Assembly (NCBI RefSeq): GCF_021044825.1
Contig: NZ_JAJNOC010000001.1
Coordinates: forward strand, 1,364,001 to 1,428,000
Length of the DNA: 64,000 nucleotides
Direction of reading: 5' to 3'
DNA from: Massilia phyllostachyos
GTDB lineage: Bacteria > Pseudomonadota > Gammaproteobacteria > Burkholderiales > Burkholderiaceae_D
The notes beneath the pieces were generated by a model, which made no database searches, had not been told where the DNA came from, and saw only the letters and a list, made by a program, of their open reading frames with translations. The position numbers and the translations under genes are program-made. Positions 1-8,538 of the stretch are shown here, in pieces. Position 1 is the first letter of the stretch. Each line of letters starts with the position of its first letter.

Positions 1-1826
1 CGCTCAGGCGCAAGGACACGCCCAGCTACCAGGGCACCTTCACCGGCGCGCGCCGCTACGTGCTGCAGACTTTCGCGAATACCGAGAGCGCGTCGATGAA
101 GAAGCGGGTGGCGCGCTACATGGTCAGCACCGAATGCCCGCTGTGCCGCGGCAAGCGCCTGCGCCGGGAAGCGCTGGCGGTCACCTTCGCCGGCATCGAC
201 ATCATGGAACTGTCGCGCATGCCGCTGGCGCGCCTGGCCGATCTCTTGACCCCCTATGCGGCGGGGCAGGCCAAGGTCGACAAGGCGCGCGCGAAGGAAC
301 ATCCGGAACAGATGATCGTCACCCAGCGCATCGCCCAGGACCTGTGCGCGCGCTTGCAGGTGCTGCTCGACCTGGGCCTGGGCTACCTGGCGCTGGAGCG
401 CAGCACGCCAACCCTGTCGCCGGGAGAATTGCAGCGCCTGCGCCTGGCGACCCAGGTGCGTTCCAACCTGTTCGGCGTGGTTTACGTGCTGGACGAGCCC
501 TCGGCCGGCCTGCATCCGGCCGACACCGAGGCCCTGCTCGATGCGCTGGCCCAGCTGAAAAGCGCCGGCAACTCGCTGTTCGTTGTCGAGCACGCGCTGG
601 ACGTGATCCGGCGCGCCGACTGGATCGTCGACGTCGGGCCGCAGGCCGGCGAGCGTGGCGGGCAGGTGCTGTACAGCGGCGTGCCGGACGGCCTCAGGAA
701 GGTGGAAAGCTCGCAGACCCGCCATTACCTGTTCAACGAGAAGCCGCTGGCGCCGCGCACCCCGCGCGAACCCGCGGACTGGCTGCGCCTGGAGGGCGTG
801 CGCCGCAACAACCTGGACGGCATCAGCGCGGCATTCCCGCTCGGCGTGCTCACCGCCGTGACCGGCGTGTCCGGCTCCGGCAAATCGAGCCTGGTGAGCC
901 AGGTGCTGGTCGAGCTGGTCGGCGCCGCGCTCGGCCAGGGCGCGCCGGAAGGCGAGGGCGCCGAGCCGGAAGAGCCGGGCCTGGAACAGGAAGCCGCGCT
1001 GCCGCTGGAAGGCCGCATCGTCGCCGGCATGGAAAATGTGCGGCGCATGGTGCGGGTCGACCAGAAGCCGATCGGCCGCACGCCGCGCTCGAATCTCGCC
1101 ACCTACACCGGCCTGTTCGACGGGGTGCGCAAGCTGTTCGCCGCCACGCCGGATGCGAAGAAGCGCCGTTTCGACGCCGGGCGCTTTTCCTTCAATGTGG
1201 CGAAGGGGCGTTGCGAGCACTGCGCGGGCGAGGGCTTCGTCATGGTCGAGCTGCTGTTCCTGCCCAGCGTGTACGCGCCGTGCCCGACCTGCGAGGGCGC
1301 GCGCTACAACGCCAAGACGCTCGAGGTGCGCTACCGCGGCAAGAACATCGCCGAGGTGCTGGGCATGACGGTGGGCGAGGCGCTCGACTTCTTCGAGGGC
1401 GAGCCGCTGGTCGAGCGCGCGCTGCAGGTCTTGCGCGAGGTCGGGCTGGATTACCTGCGCCTGGGCCAGCCGGCCACCGAACTCTCCGGCGGCGAAGCCC
1501 AGCGCATCAAGCTGGCCACCGAGCTGCAGCGCGCCGGGCGCGGCAACACCTTGTATATACTGGACGAGCCGACCACCGGCCTGCATCCGCTCGACGCCGA
1601 CCGCCTGATGCTGCAACTGAACCGCCTGGTCGACGCCGGCAATACCGTGATCGTGGTCGAGCACACGATGCGGGTAGTGGCCGGCTGCGACTGGGTGATC
1701 GACGTCGGTCCCGGCGCCGGCGACGAGGGCGGGCGGCTGATCTGCGCCGGCCCGCCGGCCGAGGTGGCGGCTTGCCGCGCCAGCCGTACCGCGCCCTATC
1801 TGGCAGCCCACATCGCAGCCGGGTAA
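1..1826 (+). CDS. UvrA-type excinuclease ATPase, paralog-like, 5' truncated by window
   Basis: UvrA family double-ABC ATPase; the family recognises bulky DNA lesions and hands them to UvrB in nucleotide excision repair. The frame is open from base 3, so the N-terminus lies outside the window. Seen in order: first-half signature LSPGELQRLRLATQ and Walker B VLDEPSAGLHP, second-half Walker A GVSGSGKSS (about base 860-890), zinc-binding pairs CEHCAGEG and CPTCEGAR, second signature LSGGEAQRIKLATEL and Walker B ILDEPTTGLHP. The first signature departs from the usual LSGGEAQR, and a Glu-rich stretch follows Walker A. I infer a UvrA2-like paralog rather than the housekeeping UvrA, but the missing N-terminus (UvrB-binding region) would decide. 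The next gene begins about 108 bp on. Confidence 0.88.
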   Translation, partial: LRRKDTPSYQGTFTGARRYVLQTFANTESASMKKRVARYMVSTECPLCRGKRLRREALAVTFAGIDIMELSRMPLARLADLLTPYAAGQAKVDKARAKEHPEQMIVTQRIAQDLCARLQVLLDLGLGYLALERSTPTLSPGELQRLRLATQVRSNLFGVVYVLDEPSAGLHPADTEALLDALAQLKSAGNSLFVVEHALDVIRRADWIVDVGPQAGERGGQVLYSGVPDGLRKVESSQTRHYLFNEKPLAPRTPREPADWLRLEGVRRNNLDGISAAFPLGVLTAVTGVSGSGKSSLVSQVLVELVGAALGQGAPEGEGAEPEEPGLEQEAALPLEGRIVAGMENVRRMVRVDQKPIGRTPRSNLATYTGLFDGVRKLFAATPDAKKRRFDAGRFSFNVAKGRCEHCAGEGFVMVELLFLPSVYAPCPTCEGARYNAKTLEVRYRGKNIAEVLGMTVGEALDFFEGEPLVERALQVLREVGLDYLRLGQPATELSGGEAQRIKLATELQRAGRGNTLYILDEPTTGLHPLDADRLMLQLNRLVDAGNTVIVVEHTMRVVAGCDWVIDVGPGAGDEGGRLICAGPPAEVAACRASRTAPYLAAHIAAG

Positions 1827-1882
1827 GCATATTTCCGAATGGACAACTGCGATGAATTTGCGGCATTCAATTGTGTGAGGGA

Positions 1883-1910
1883 TTGCATGTTGATGCGTTA
1901 CACTTAGGAT
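1883..1910 (+). promoter_or_regulatory. possible sigma70 promoter for the hybrid kinase operon
   Basis: TTGCAT (1883-1888), 16 bp, TAGGAT (1905-1910) in an AT-richer patch of the 108-bp gap before the hybrid kinase. Only partial matches to consensus; listed because a four-gene overlapping operon starts just downstream. Confidence 0.3.
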
Positions 1911-1934
1911 ATTTTTCCCTAACATTTGTCACGC

Positions 1935-4900
1935 ATGCCCGGCCTATCCATCGATAACTCACAGTTTCGCCGCATCCTGACCCGTAACGTGGCCCTGCCG
2001 TTGGCCATGAGTGTTGTCACGGCGATCGTTTTTGTCGGCATCATTTATTACCTGATCAATGTCCTGAGCTGGGTCGAGCACTCGGAGCGCGTCATCGGCC
2101 AGGGCCAGGAGGTCAGCAAGCTGTCCGCCGAGATGGAAACCGGCCTGCGCGGCTACCTGATCGCCGGCGACGAAAACTTCCTGTCGCCCTACCTGCTGGC
2201 GCGCCAGCGCATGGAAGACGGACTGCGCACCCTGGCCGAGCTGGTCAAGGACAACCAGGTCCAGACCGATCGCGTGCGCCGCGTGCAGTCGATAGAAACC
2301 CAGTGGGTGCAGTTCGCCGAAGAGATGATCGCACTGCGCCGCGCCAATGGCGACGTCGAGACCCCGGTACGCACCGGCCGCGGCAAGAACCTGACCGACG
2401 ATATCCGCCGCACCTTCGAACTCTTCCTGGACGCCGAGCGCCGCCTGCTACAGGAACGGAATGATTCGGCGCGCCGCGTCACCACCTGGTCGGTCGCCAG
2501 CTTCCTGCTGCTCAGCATCGCGGTCGGCATCGGCCTGGCCCTGTTCGGCCGCCGCCAGCTGGTGGTGCTGTCGAATTCCTACCAGGAGACGCTCGAGCAC
2601 GAGGCCGAGCACAACGCCCAGCTGCGCCACCAGGACTGGCTGCGCACCGGCCAGGCCGAGCTGGCCGCGGCCAGCACCGGTATTCACTCGCTCGAACCGC
2701 TGGCCGAAGCGGTGCTGGGCCACGTCACGCGCTACCTGGACGGCGTGGTGGCCTCGATGTACGTGAACGGCGAGGATGGCGTGCTGCGCCGCATCGGCGC
2801 CTACGGCTTCGCCTTCGACGGCAGCGACGACAAGCAGGTGATCCAGGCCGGCGACTCGCTCGCCAGCCGCGCGGTGCGCGAGAACCGCCTGCTGGTGCTG
2901 CACGACCTGCCGCCGAACTACATCAAGATCAGCTCGAGCCTGGGGGATACCCCGCCGCGCGAGCTCCTGATCTCGCCGGTGCACAACCACGGCAAGATCA
3001 AGGGCATCATCGAGATCGGCTTCCTGCGTCCGGTCACGGACCGTGACCGCGAATTCATGGATCTGATCGCCCCTAGCGTCGGCGCCTCGATGGCGGCCGT
3101 GCTGTACCGCCTGCGCCTGCAGCACGCGCTGGAAGAGACGCAGACCCTGAACGAGGAACTGCAGGTGCAGCAGGAAGAGCTGCGCACCGCCAACGAAGAA
3201 CTCGAAGAGCAGTCGCGCGCGCTGGAAGAATCGCAGTCGGCGCTGGAGAACCAGCAGTCCGAGCTGCGCGCCACCAACGACCAGCTGGCCGAGCAGGCCC
3301 TGAACCTCGACATGAAGAACTCGGCCCTGACCAGCGCCCAGGAACAGCTGCGCCAGCGCGCGCTGGAACTGGAACGCGCCAGCCGCTACAAATCCGAGTT
3401 CCTGGCCAATATGTCGCACGAGTTGCGCACGCCGCTCAACAGCTCGCTGATCCTGGCCAAGCTCCTGTCCGACAACGCGGCCGGCAACCTGAACGAAGAG
3501 CAGGTGCGCTTCGCCCAGACCATCTACTCGGCCGGCAACGACCTGCTGCACCTCATCAACGACATCCTCGACATCTCCAAGGTCGAGGCGGGCAAGCTGG
3601 AACTGGTGCCGGAAGAAGTGCCGCTGCGCCGCATGGTCGAGGGCATGGCGCGCACCTTCGAGCCGCTGGCGCGCCAGAAGAACCTGCAGTTCAGCGTGAC
3701 GGTCGAGCCGAACGTGCCGCTGGCGATCACCACCGACCGCCAGCGCGTCGAGCAGATCCTCAAGAACCTGCTGTCGAACGCGGTGAAGTTCACCGACGCC
3801 GGCGCGGTCGGCATGACGGTCTCGGTGACGCCGGAAGGCTGGGTCCAGTTCGGCGTGCGCGATTCCGGTATCGGCATCGCCCCCGAGCAGCAGGACAAGA
3901 TCTTCGACGCCTTCCACCAGGCCGACGGCACCACCAGCCGCCGCTTCGGCGGCACGGGCCTCGGCCTGTCGATCTCGCGCGACCTTACCAGCCTGCTGGG
4001 CGGTTCGCTCTCCGTGTCCAGCACGCCGGGCGAGGGCAGCCTGTTCACCCTCAGCCTGCCGCGCAACGGCGCGGTGGCGGCGACGCCGCCGGCGGCGCCC
4101 GCCATGCCGGCGCCGGTGCGCCAGGCACTGCCCGCTGCGCCCGCTGCGCCCGCGGCGCCCGCGGCGCCCGCAGCGGCCGCACCGGCTGCCGTGGCGCCGG
4201 GCCCCGCCAACGTCGACCCGCCGACCGTGTTCCCGGACGACCGCGACGTGCCTGCCGAAGGCACGCGCACCGTGCTGGTGATCGAGGACGAGCCCGAATT
4301 CGCGCGCATCCTGTTCGACCTGGCGCACGAGATGGATTACCGCTGCCTGGTGGGCCTGAGTGCCGGCGAGGGCCTGGCGCTGGCCGCCAGCCAGAAGCCG
4401 GACGCGGTGCTGCTCGACATCCGCCTGCCGGACAGCTCGGGCCTGTCGGTGCTGCAGCAGCTGAAGGACAACCCGGCCACCCGCCACATCCCGGTGCACA
4501 TCCTGTCCAGCATGGAGAACGGCGGCGAGGCGCTGCACCTGGGCGCGATCGGCTACGCCTTGAAACCGACCTCGCGCGAGCAGCTGGAAGAGGTGTTCCG
4601 CAAGCTGCAGGAAAAATCGAGCCAGAAGATCAAGCGCGTGCTGCTGGTCGAGGACGACGAGCGCCAGCGCGAGAGCGTGGTGCAGCTGATCACCGACACC
4701 GACGTCGAGATTCGCGCCGTCGGCACCGGCGGCGAAGCGATGGCGCTGCTGCGCGGCGAGATCTTCGACGTCATGATCATCGACCTCAAGCTGCCCGACA
4801 TGCAGGGCGGCGAGCTGCTCGAGCGCATGTCGCAGGAAGAGCTGTGCTCCTTCCCGCCGGTGATCGTCTACACGGGCCGCAACCTGACCCGCGACGAGGA

Positions 4901-5447
4901 GGCCGAGCTGCTCAAGTACTCGCGCTCGATCATCATCAAGGGCGCCCGTTCGCCGGAGCGCCTGCTGGACGAGGTCACGCTGTTCCTGCACAAGGTCGAG
5001 AGCGAGCTCTCGTCCGAGCGCCAGACCATGCTCAAGACCGTGCGCGGACGCGACCGCGTGTTCGAGGGCCGCACCATCCTGCTGGTCGACGACGACGTGC
5101 GCAATGTGTTCGCCCTGACCAGCGCGCTGGAAGCGCGCGGGGCCAAGGTCGAAGTCGGCCGCAACGGCTTCGAGGCGATCGCCAAGCTCGATGAGGTGCC
5201 GAACGTCGACCTGGTGCTGATGGACGTGATGATGCCGGTGATGGACGGCCTGGAAGCGATGCGCCGCATCCGCGCCGACGGCCGCTTCGACCGCCTGCCG
5301 ATGATCGCGATCACGGCGAAAGCCATGAAGGACGACCAGGAGCAGTGCCTGGCGGCCGGCGCCAACGATTACCTGGCCAAGCCGATCGACCTCTCGCGCC
5401 TGTACTCGCTGCTGCGCGTGTGGATGCCGACCCTGGAGCGGATTTGA
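1935..5447 (+). CDS. CHASE3-GAF hybrid sensor histidine kinase with three receiver domains
   Basis: Membrane sensor kinase of 1170 aa from ATG 1935 (a TTG three codons upstream is also open). Order: TM helix about 20-40, periplasmic CHASE3-like region about 45-180, TM about 186-205, GAF about 240-390, Glu/Gln-rich coiled coil about 390-485, HisKA with phospho-acceptor His495 in NMSHELRTPLNS, HATPase about 598-710, an Ala/Pro linker, then three REC domains with phospho-acceptor Asp near 828, 950 and 1097. Three tandem receivers imply a branched phosphorelay or output to several partners. The stop overlaps the start of the CheR gene, so it heads a four-gene unit with CheR, CheB and a second kinase. 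The signal sensed is not visible in the sequence. Confidence 0.93.
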   Translation: MPGLSIDNSQFRRILTRNVALPLAMSVVTAIVFVGIIYYLINVLSWVEHSERVIGQGQEVSKLSAEMETGLRGYLIAGDENFLSPYLLARQRMEDGLRTLAELVKDNQVQTDRVRRVQSIETQWVQFAEEMIALRRANGDVETPVRTGRGKNLTDDIRRTFELFLDAERRLLQERNDSARRVTTWSVASFLLLSIAVGIGLALFGRRQLVVLSNSYQETLEHEAEHNAQLRHQDWLRTGQAELAAASTGIHSLEPLAEAVLGHVTRYLDGVVASMYVNGEDGVLRRIGAYGFAFDGSDDKQVIQAGDSLASRAVRENRLLVLHDLPPNYIKISSSLGDTPPRELLISPVHNHGKIKGIIEIGFLRPVTDRDREFMDLIAPSVGASMAAVLYRLRLQHALEETQTLNEELQVQQEELRTANEELEEQSRALEESQSALENQQSELRATNDQLAEQALNLDMKNSALTSAQEQLRQRALELERASRYKSEFLANMSHELRTPLNSSLILAKLLSDNAAGNLNEEQVRFAQTIYSAGNDLLHLINDILDISKVEAGKLELVPEEVPLRRMVEGMARTFEPLARQKNLQFSVTVEPNVPLAITTDRQRVEQILKNLLSNAVKFTDAGAVGMTVSVTPEGWVQFGVRDSGIGIAPEQQDKIFDAFHQADGTTSRRFGGTGLGLSISRDLTSLLGGSLSVSSTPGEGSLFTLSLPRNGAVAATPPAAPAMPAPVRQALPAAPAAPAAPAAPAAAAPAAVAPGPANVDPPTVFPDDRDVPAEGTRTVLVIEDEPEFARILFDLAHEMDYRCLVGLSAGEGLALAASQKPDAVLLDIRLPDSSGLSVLQQLKDNPATRHIPVHILSSMENGGEALHLGAIGYALKPTSREQLEEVFRKLQEKSSQKIKRVLLVEDDERQRESVVQLITDTDVEIRAVGTGGEAMALLRGEIFDVMIIDLKLPDMQGGELLERMSQEELCSFPPVIVYTGRNLTRDEEAELLKYSRSIIIKGARSPERLLDEVTLFLHKVESELSSERQTMLKTVRGRDRVFEGRTILLVDDDVRNVFALTSALEARGAKVEVGRNGFEAIAKLDEVPNVDLVLMDVMMPVMDGLEAMRRIRADGRFDRLPMIAITAKAMKDDQEQCLAAGANDYLAKPIDLSRLYSLLRVWMPTLERI
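4131..4175 (+). repeat. five tandem 9-bp units in the kinase linker
   Basis: CCCGCTGCG/CCCGCGGCG-type 9-mers, five in a row, in frame, encoding Pro-Ala-Ala repeats of the linker between the HATPase and first receiver domain. Copy number changes would lengthen or shorten the linker without a frameshift. Confidence 0.85.
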
Positions 5448-6289
5448 ACCTGCCACCACTGAGTCAGGCCCCGGACGCCTTCGACATCGAGCTCAAGATG
5501 CTGGTTGAAGCGGTCTACCTGAAGTACAACTACGACTTCCGCGACTACACCGGCGCCTCGCAGAAGCGCCGCATCCTGGTCGCCATGCGCGAGATGGACT
5601 GCGAGACCGTCTCGGCGCTGCAGGCCAAGGTCATGCACGAGCCGGACGGTTTCGCCCAGCTGCTGCAGTACCTGACGATTCCGGTCACCGAGATGTTCCG
5701 CGACCCGGAATACTGGCAGGCGATCCGCGAGCAGGTGGTGCCCTTCCTGAAGACCTATCCCTCGCTGAAGGTCTGGATCGCGGGCTGCAGCACCGGCGAG
5801 GAGGTGTATTCGCTCGCCATCCTGCTGCATGAGGAAGGGCTGCTGGAACGCACCATCATCTACGCCACCGACATCAATCCGGAATCGCTGGAAGCGGCGC
5901 GGCGCGGGGTGTTCAACCTCGAGCGCATGCGCCTGTACACCGAGAACTACCAGAAGGCCGGCGGCAAGCGCGCCTTTTCCGACTACTACACGGCGGCCTA
6001 CGACGGCGCCCTGTTCGACCGCGCGCTGGTGGAAAACGTGACCTTCGCCGACCACAGCCTGGCGACCGACAGCGTGTTCTCGGAAACCCATTTCGTCAGC
6101 TGCCGCAACGTGCTCATCTACTTCAACCGCAAGCTGCAGGACCGCGTGCTCGGCCTGTTCCACGAGTCGCTGTGCTACCGCGGCTTCCTGGGCCTGGGCA
6201 GCAAGGAGAGCATCGACTTTTCCAGCTATGCCGATCGCTTCGACCCGCTGGCGCGGCGCGAGCGCCTGTTCCGCAAGGGTGCCGCGTGA
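5444..6289 (+). CDS. CheR-type MCP/protein-glutamate methyltransferase
   Basis: SAM-dependent methyltransferase of the CheR family, which methylates glutamates on chemoreceptors or receptor-like partners. The frame is open well upstream, but TTG 5444 overlaps the kinase stop (TTGA) and gives a 281-aa protein with the normal CheR N-terminus; I prefer this translationally coupled start. Visible: N-terminal helical domain, SAM-binding VWIAGCSTGEEVYSLAI, and the later FVSCRNVLIYF motif typical of CheR. Its stop overlaps the CheB start by four bases. It sits with sensor kinases, not receptor or CheA/CheW genes, so it probably serves this kinase cluster rather than flagellar chemotaxis. Confidence 0.9.
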   Translation: MNLPPLSQAPDAFDIELKMLVEAVYLKYNYDFRDYTGASQKRRILVAMREMDCETVSALQAKVMHEPDGFAQLLQYLTIPVTEMFRDPEYWQAIREQVVPFLKTYPSLKVWIAGCSTGEEVYSLAILLHEEGLLERTIIYATDINPESLEAARRGVFNLERMRLYTENYQKAGGKRAFSDYYTAAYDGALFDRALVENVTFADHSLATDSVFSETHFVSCRNVLIYFNRKLQDRVLGLFHESLCYRGFLGLGSKESIDFSSYADRFDPLARRERLFRKGAA

Positions 6290-6903
6290 AACCCGCCGCC
6301 GTATTGCCGCAAGAGGCCACCGACCTGATCGCGGGCCGGCGCATCGAGCTGGTCGTGATCGGCGGCTCGGCCGGCGGGGTCGACGCCCTGGTCGGCCTGC
6401 TGCCGTCGATCCCGCGCGATTTCCGCTCGAGCGTGGTGTGCATCCTGCACGTGCCGGCCGACCGCGACAGCCGACTGGCCGAGGTATTCGGCATGCGCAC
6501 GGCGCTGCCGGTGCGCGAGGCGCGCGACAAGGAAACCATTGAGCCGGGCGTGATCTATTTTGCCGGTTCGGGCTATCATTTGCTGATCGAGCGCGAGCGC
6601 ACGTTTTCGCTCAGCTGCGATCCGCCGGTGCAGTTCGCGCGTCCGGCCATCGATGTGCTGATGGAGTCGGCCGCCGACGCCTACGGTCCGGCCATGGCCG
6701 GCATCCTGCTGACCGGCGCCAACTACGACGGCGCCGACGGCATGTGCCGGATCCGCGAGCGTGGCGGCCTGACCGTCGTACAAGACCCTGAAGAGGCACA
6801 GGCGAGCGCCATGCCGGGCGAGGCGATCCGCCGCTGCGCCCCGCACCTGGTGCTGCCCCTGCCGAAGATCCGGGCATTGCTTCCCCTGCTGGAGACCCCA
6901 TGA
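6286..6903 (+). CDS. CheB-type methylesterase domain protein lacking a receiver
   Basis: CheB C-terminal (methylesterase/deamidase) domain, 205 aa from GTG 6286, which overlaps the CheR stop as GTGA. Catalytic residues visible: Ser28 in GGSAGG, His55 in CILHVPAD, Asp148 in GANYDGADG. A normal CheB has an N-terminal receiver that gates activity; here the protein starts directly at the esterase domain, so it must be constitutive or controlled by a partner, perhaps by the free receivers of the flanking kinases (inference). Ends in a four-base ATGA overlap with the next gene. Confidence 0.9.
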   Translation: MKPAAVLPQEATDLIAGRRIELVVIGGSAGGVDALVGLLPSIPRDFRSSVVCILHVPADRDSRLAEVFGMRTALPVREARDKETIEPGVIYFAGSGYHLLIERERTFSLSCDPPVQFARPAIDVLMESAADAYGPAMAGILLTGANYDGADGMCRIRERGGLTVVQDPEEAQASAMPGEAIRRCAPHLVLPLPKIRALLPLLETP

Positions 6904-8114
6904 GCGTCCAAGACCCAAGCAAACTCCTCATCGTCGACGACCTGCCGGAAAACCTGCGCGCCCTCGACGCCCTGATCCGCGGCGAGGGACGCCTGGTGTT
7001 CCAGGCCTCGAGCGGCGAAGAAGCGCTGGCGCTGATGCTGCAGCACGAGTTCGCGCTGGCCATCTGCGACGTCCAGATGCCGGGCATGGACGGCTTCGAG
7101 CTGGCCGAACTGATGCGCGGGACGGAGCGCACCCGCAACATCCCGATCGTGTTCGTGTCGGCCGCCGGCCGCGAACTGAACTACGCCTTCAAGGGCTACG
7201 AGACCGGCGCGGTCGATTTCCTGTACAAGCCGCTCGACCCGGATGCGGTGCGCAGCAAGGTCAACGTCTTCGTCACGCTCGACCAGCAGCGGCGCCAGAT
7301 GCAGCGCCAGATGGCGGCGCTGGAGCGCAGCCGCCAGGAGCAGGAAACCCTGCTGCGTGAACTGAACCAGACCCAGGCCGAGCTGCAGCGCTCCTTGCGC
7401 ATGCGCGACGAATTCATGTCGCTGGTGGCGCACGAGCTGCGCACCCCGCTCAACACCCTGTTCCTGGAAACCCAGATGCGCAGCCTGCAGCTCAAGCGCG
7501 GCACCCTGGCCAGCATCGACCCGACCCAGTTCGACGCCATGATCAAGCGCGACGAGCGCCAGATCAAGGCCATGATCCGCCTGATCGACGACATGCTGGA
7601 CGTCTCGCGCATGAGGAGCGGCCAGCTGTCGATCCGCCCGGGCCAGGTCGAGCTCATGAACCTGCTGGAGCGCGTGATCAGCGACCTGTCGCTGCAGGCG
7701 AACGCCACCGGCTGCAAGCTCTCGCTGCAGCCGCACCCCCCCGTGCAGGGCTGCTGGGACGAGTTCCGCATCGAGCAGGTGGTGGTCAACCTGCTCACCA
7801 ATGCGCTGCGCTATGGGGGCGGGCAGCCGGTCGAGGTCAGCGTGCAGTATGCGGACGACCAGGTGCGCATCCACGTGCGCGACGAGGGCAAGGGGATTGC
7901 GGTGCAGGATCTGGAGCGGATCTTCGAGCCGTACGAGCGCGGCGCGCGCAATGGCGAGCCGAAGGGGCTCGGACTGGGGCTGTACATCTCGCGGCAGCTG
8001 GCGGTGTCGCATGGGGGCGAACTCCGGGTGACCAGCAAGCCGGGCGAAGGCTCCACGTTCACCCTGATCTTGCCGACCTGCGAACAAACCGTCGCTGCAG
8101 CCACGACGGCCTGA
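6900..8114 (+). CDS. receiver-histidine kinase (REC-HisKA-HATPase)
   Basis: Cytoplasmic 404-aa hybrid with the receiver at the N-terminus: Asp57 in CDVQMPGMDG, a coiled-coil linker about 125-165, HisKA with His178 in LVAHELRTPLNT, and HATPase with DEGKGI and GLGLGLYIS boxes near the C-terminus. No membrane segment. ATG 6900 overlaps the CheB stop (ATGA). With the receiver first, it may be phosphorylated by the upstream hybrid kinase and relay onward; that is inference from order and overlap. It closes the four-gene unit and is followed by a repeat-bearing intergenic region. Confidence 0.92.
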   Translation: MSVQDPSKLLIVDDLPENLRALDALIRGEGRLVFQASSGEEALALMLQHEFALAICDVQMPGMDGFELAELMRGTERTRNIPIVFVSAAGRELNYAFKGYETGAVDFLYKPLDPDAVRSKVNVFVTLDQQRRQMQRQMAALERSRQEQETLLRELNQTQAELQRSLRMRDEFMSLVAHELRTPLNTLFLETQMRSLQLKRGTLASIDPTQFDAMIKRDERQIKAMIRLIDDMLDVSRMRSGQLSIRPGQVELMNLLERVISDLSLQANATGCKLSLQPHPPVQGCWDEFRIEQVVVNLLTNALRYGGGQPVEVSVQYADDQVRIHVRDEGKGIAVQDLERIFEPYERGARNGEPKGLGLGLYISRQLAVSHGGELRVTSKPGEGSTFTLILPTCEQTVAAATTA

Positions 8115-8115
8115 A

Positions 8116-8360
8116 CTCTTCTATATGTAGGGTGGGCGGGCAATTTCGGGCAATGCCCGGAATTGCGCCCACGCGTTCAACCAGCAGGAAAATGGACGAT
8201 GCGCGTCTTCTCACCGTGTATTTGAACGCGTGGGCGGAGGACCGCCCACCCTATGAGGGTGTGAAAATTCGTCTATGGCTGCGTTGCCTCGTCTCGCCGT
8301 ACGAGTGTACTGTCTTCGACTCGGCGCCTTGCCATAGCCGTTTTTTTCACACCCTCTACG
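8116..8360. repeat. composite intergenic repeat, copy 1 (long form)
   Basis: Two linked parts. Part A (8116-8254) begins CTCTTCTATATGTAGGG and is bounded by GGGTGGGCGG ... CCGCCCACC; inside are further hairpins (see findings). Part B (about 8255-8360) is an imperfect long palindrome with ends GTGTGAAAA and TTTTCACACCC. The same two parts occur at 20218-20364 in opposite orientation, where part A lacks about 97 internal bases. Noncoding and within a 518-bp gap between the kinase and ahpC. Confidence 0.85.
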
Positions 8361-8478
8361 GGCAATATCCTTTGGGTTTGTAAAACCTATCAATTTCCTC
8401 CGCTCGATTGCCTAGCTGCTTGCACGCGGCTGTCGTTTCCTCCACACTTGCCGGATCGCGCAGCCTGGGCTGCCCGGT

Positions 8479-8496
8479 TTCCTCTCGAAAGAGGAA
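8479..8496. other. perfect 7-bp hairpin upstream of ahpC
   Basis: TTCCTCT-CGAA-AGAGGAA, a perfect stem with a four-base loop, about 135 bp before ahpC. No poly-T tract follows, so a terminator is unlikely. Apart from this, the nearby 8511-8538 palindrome and the repeat above it, I see nothing in 8361-8632. Confidence 0.5.
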
Positions 8497-8510
8497 GAGC
8501 AATACGCGTT

Positions 8511-8538
8511 CGATAGTCAAAATCAATTGACAGTATCG
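8511..8538. promoter_or_regulatory. AT-rich dyad upstream of ahpC, possible operator
   Basis: CGATA-GTCAA-AATCAA-TTGAC-AG-TATCG: two nested inverted repeats, centred about 110 bp before the ahpC start. ATAG/CTAT-like half sites and the gene served make OxyR a candidate regulator, but the spacing is not an exact OxyR match. Confidence 0.4.

Noticed and set aside
2448..5459. 1003-aa open frame on the minus strand opposite the hybrid kinase
   Set aside because: Composition is dominated by His, Gln, Arg, Val and Leu as expected from the antisense of GC-rich codons; no start signal or domain, and the plus strand has clear kinase motifs.
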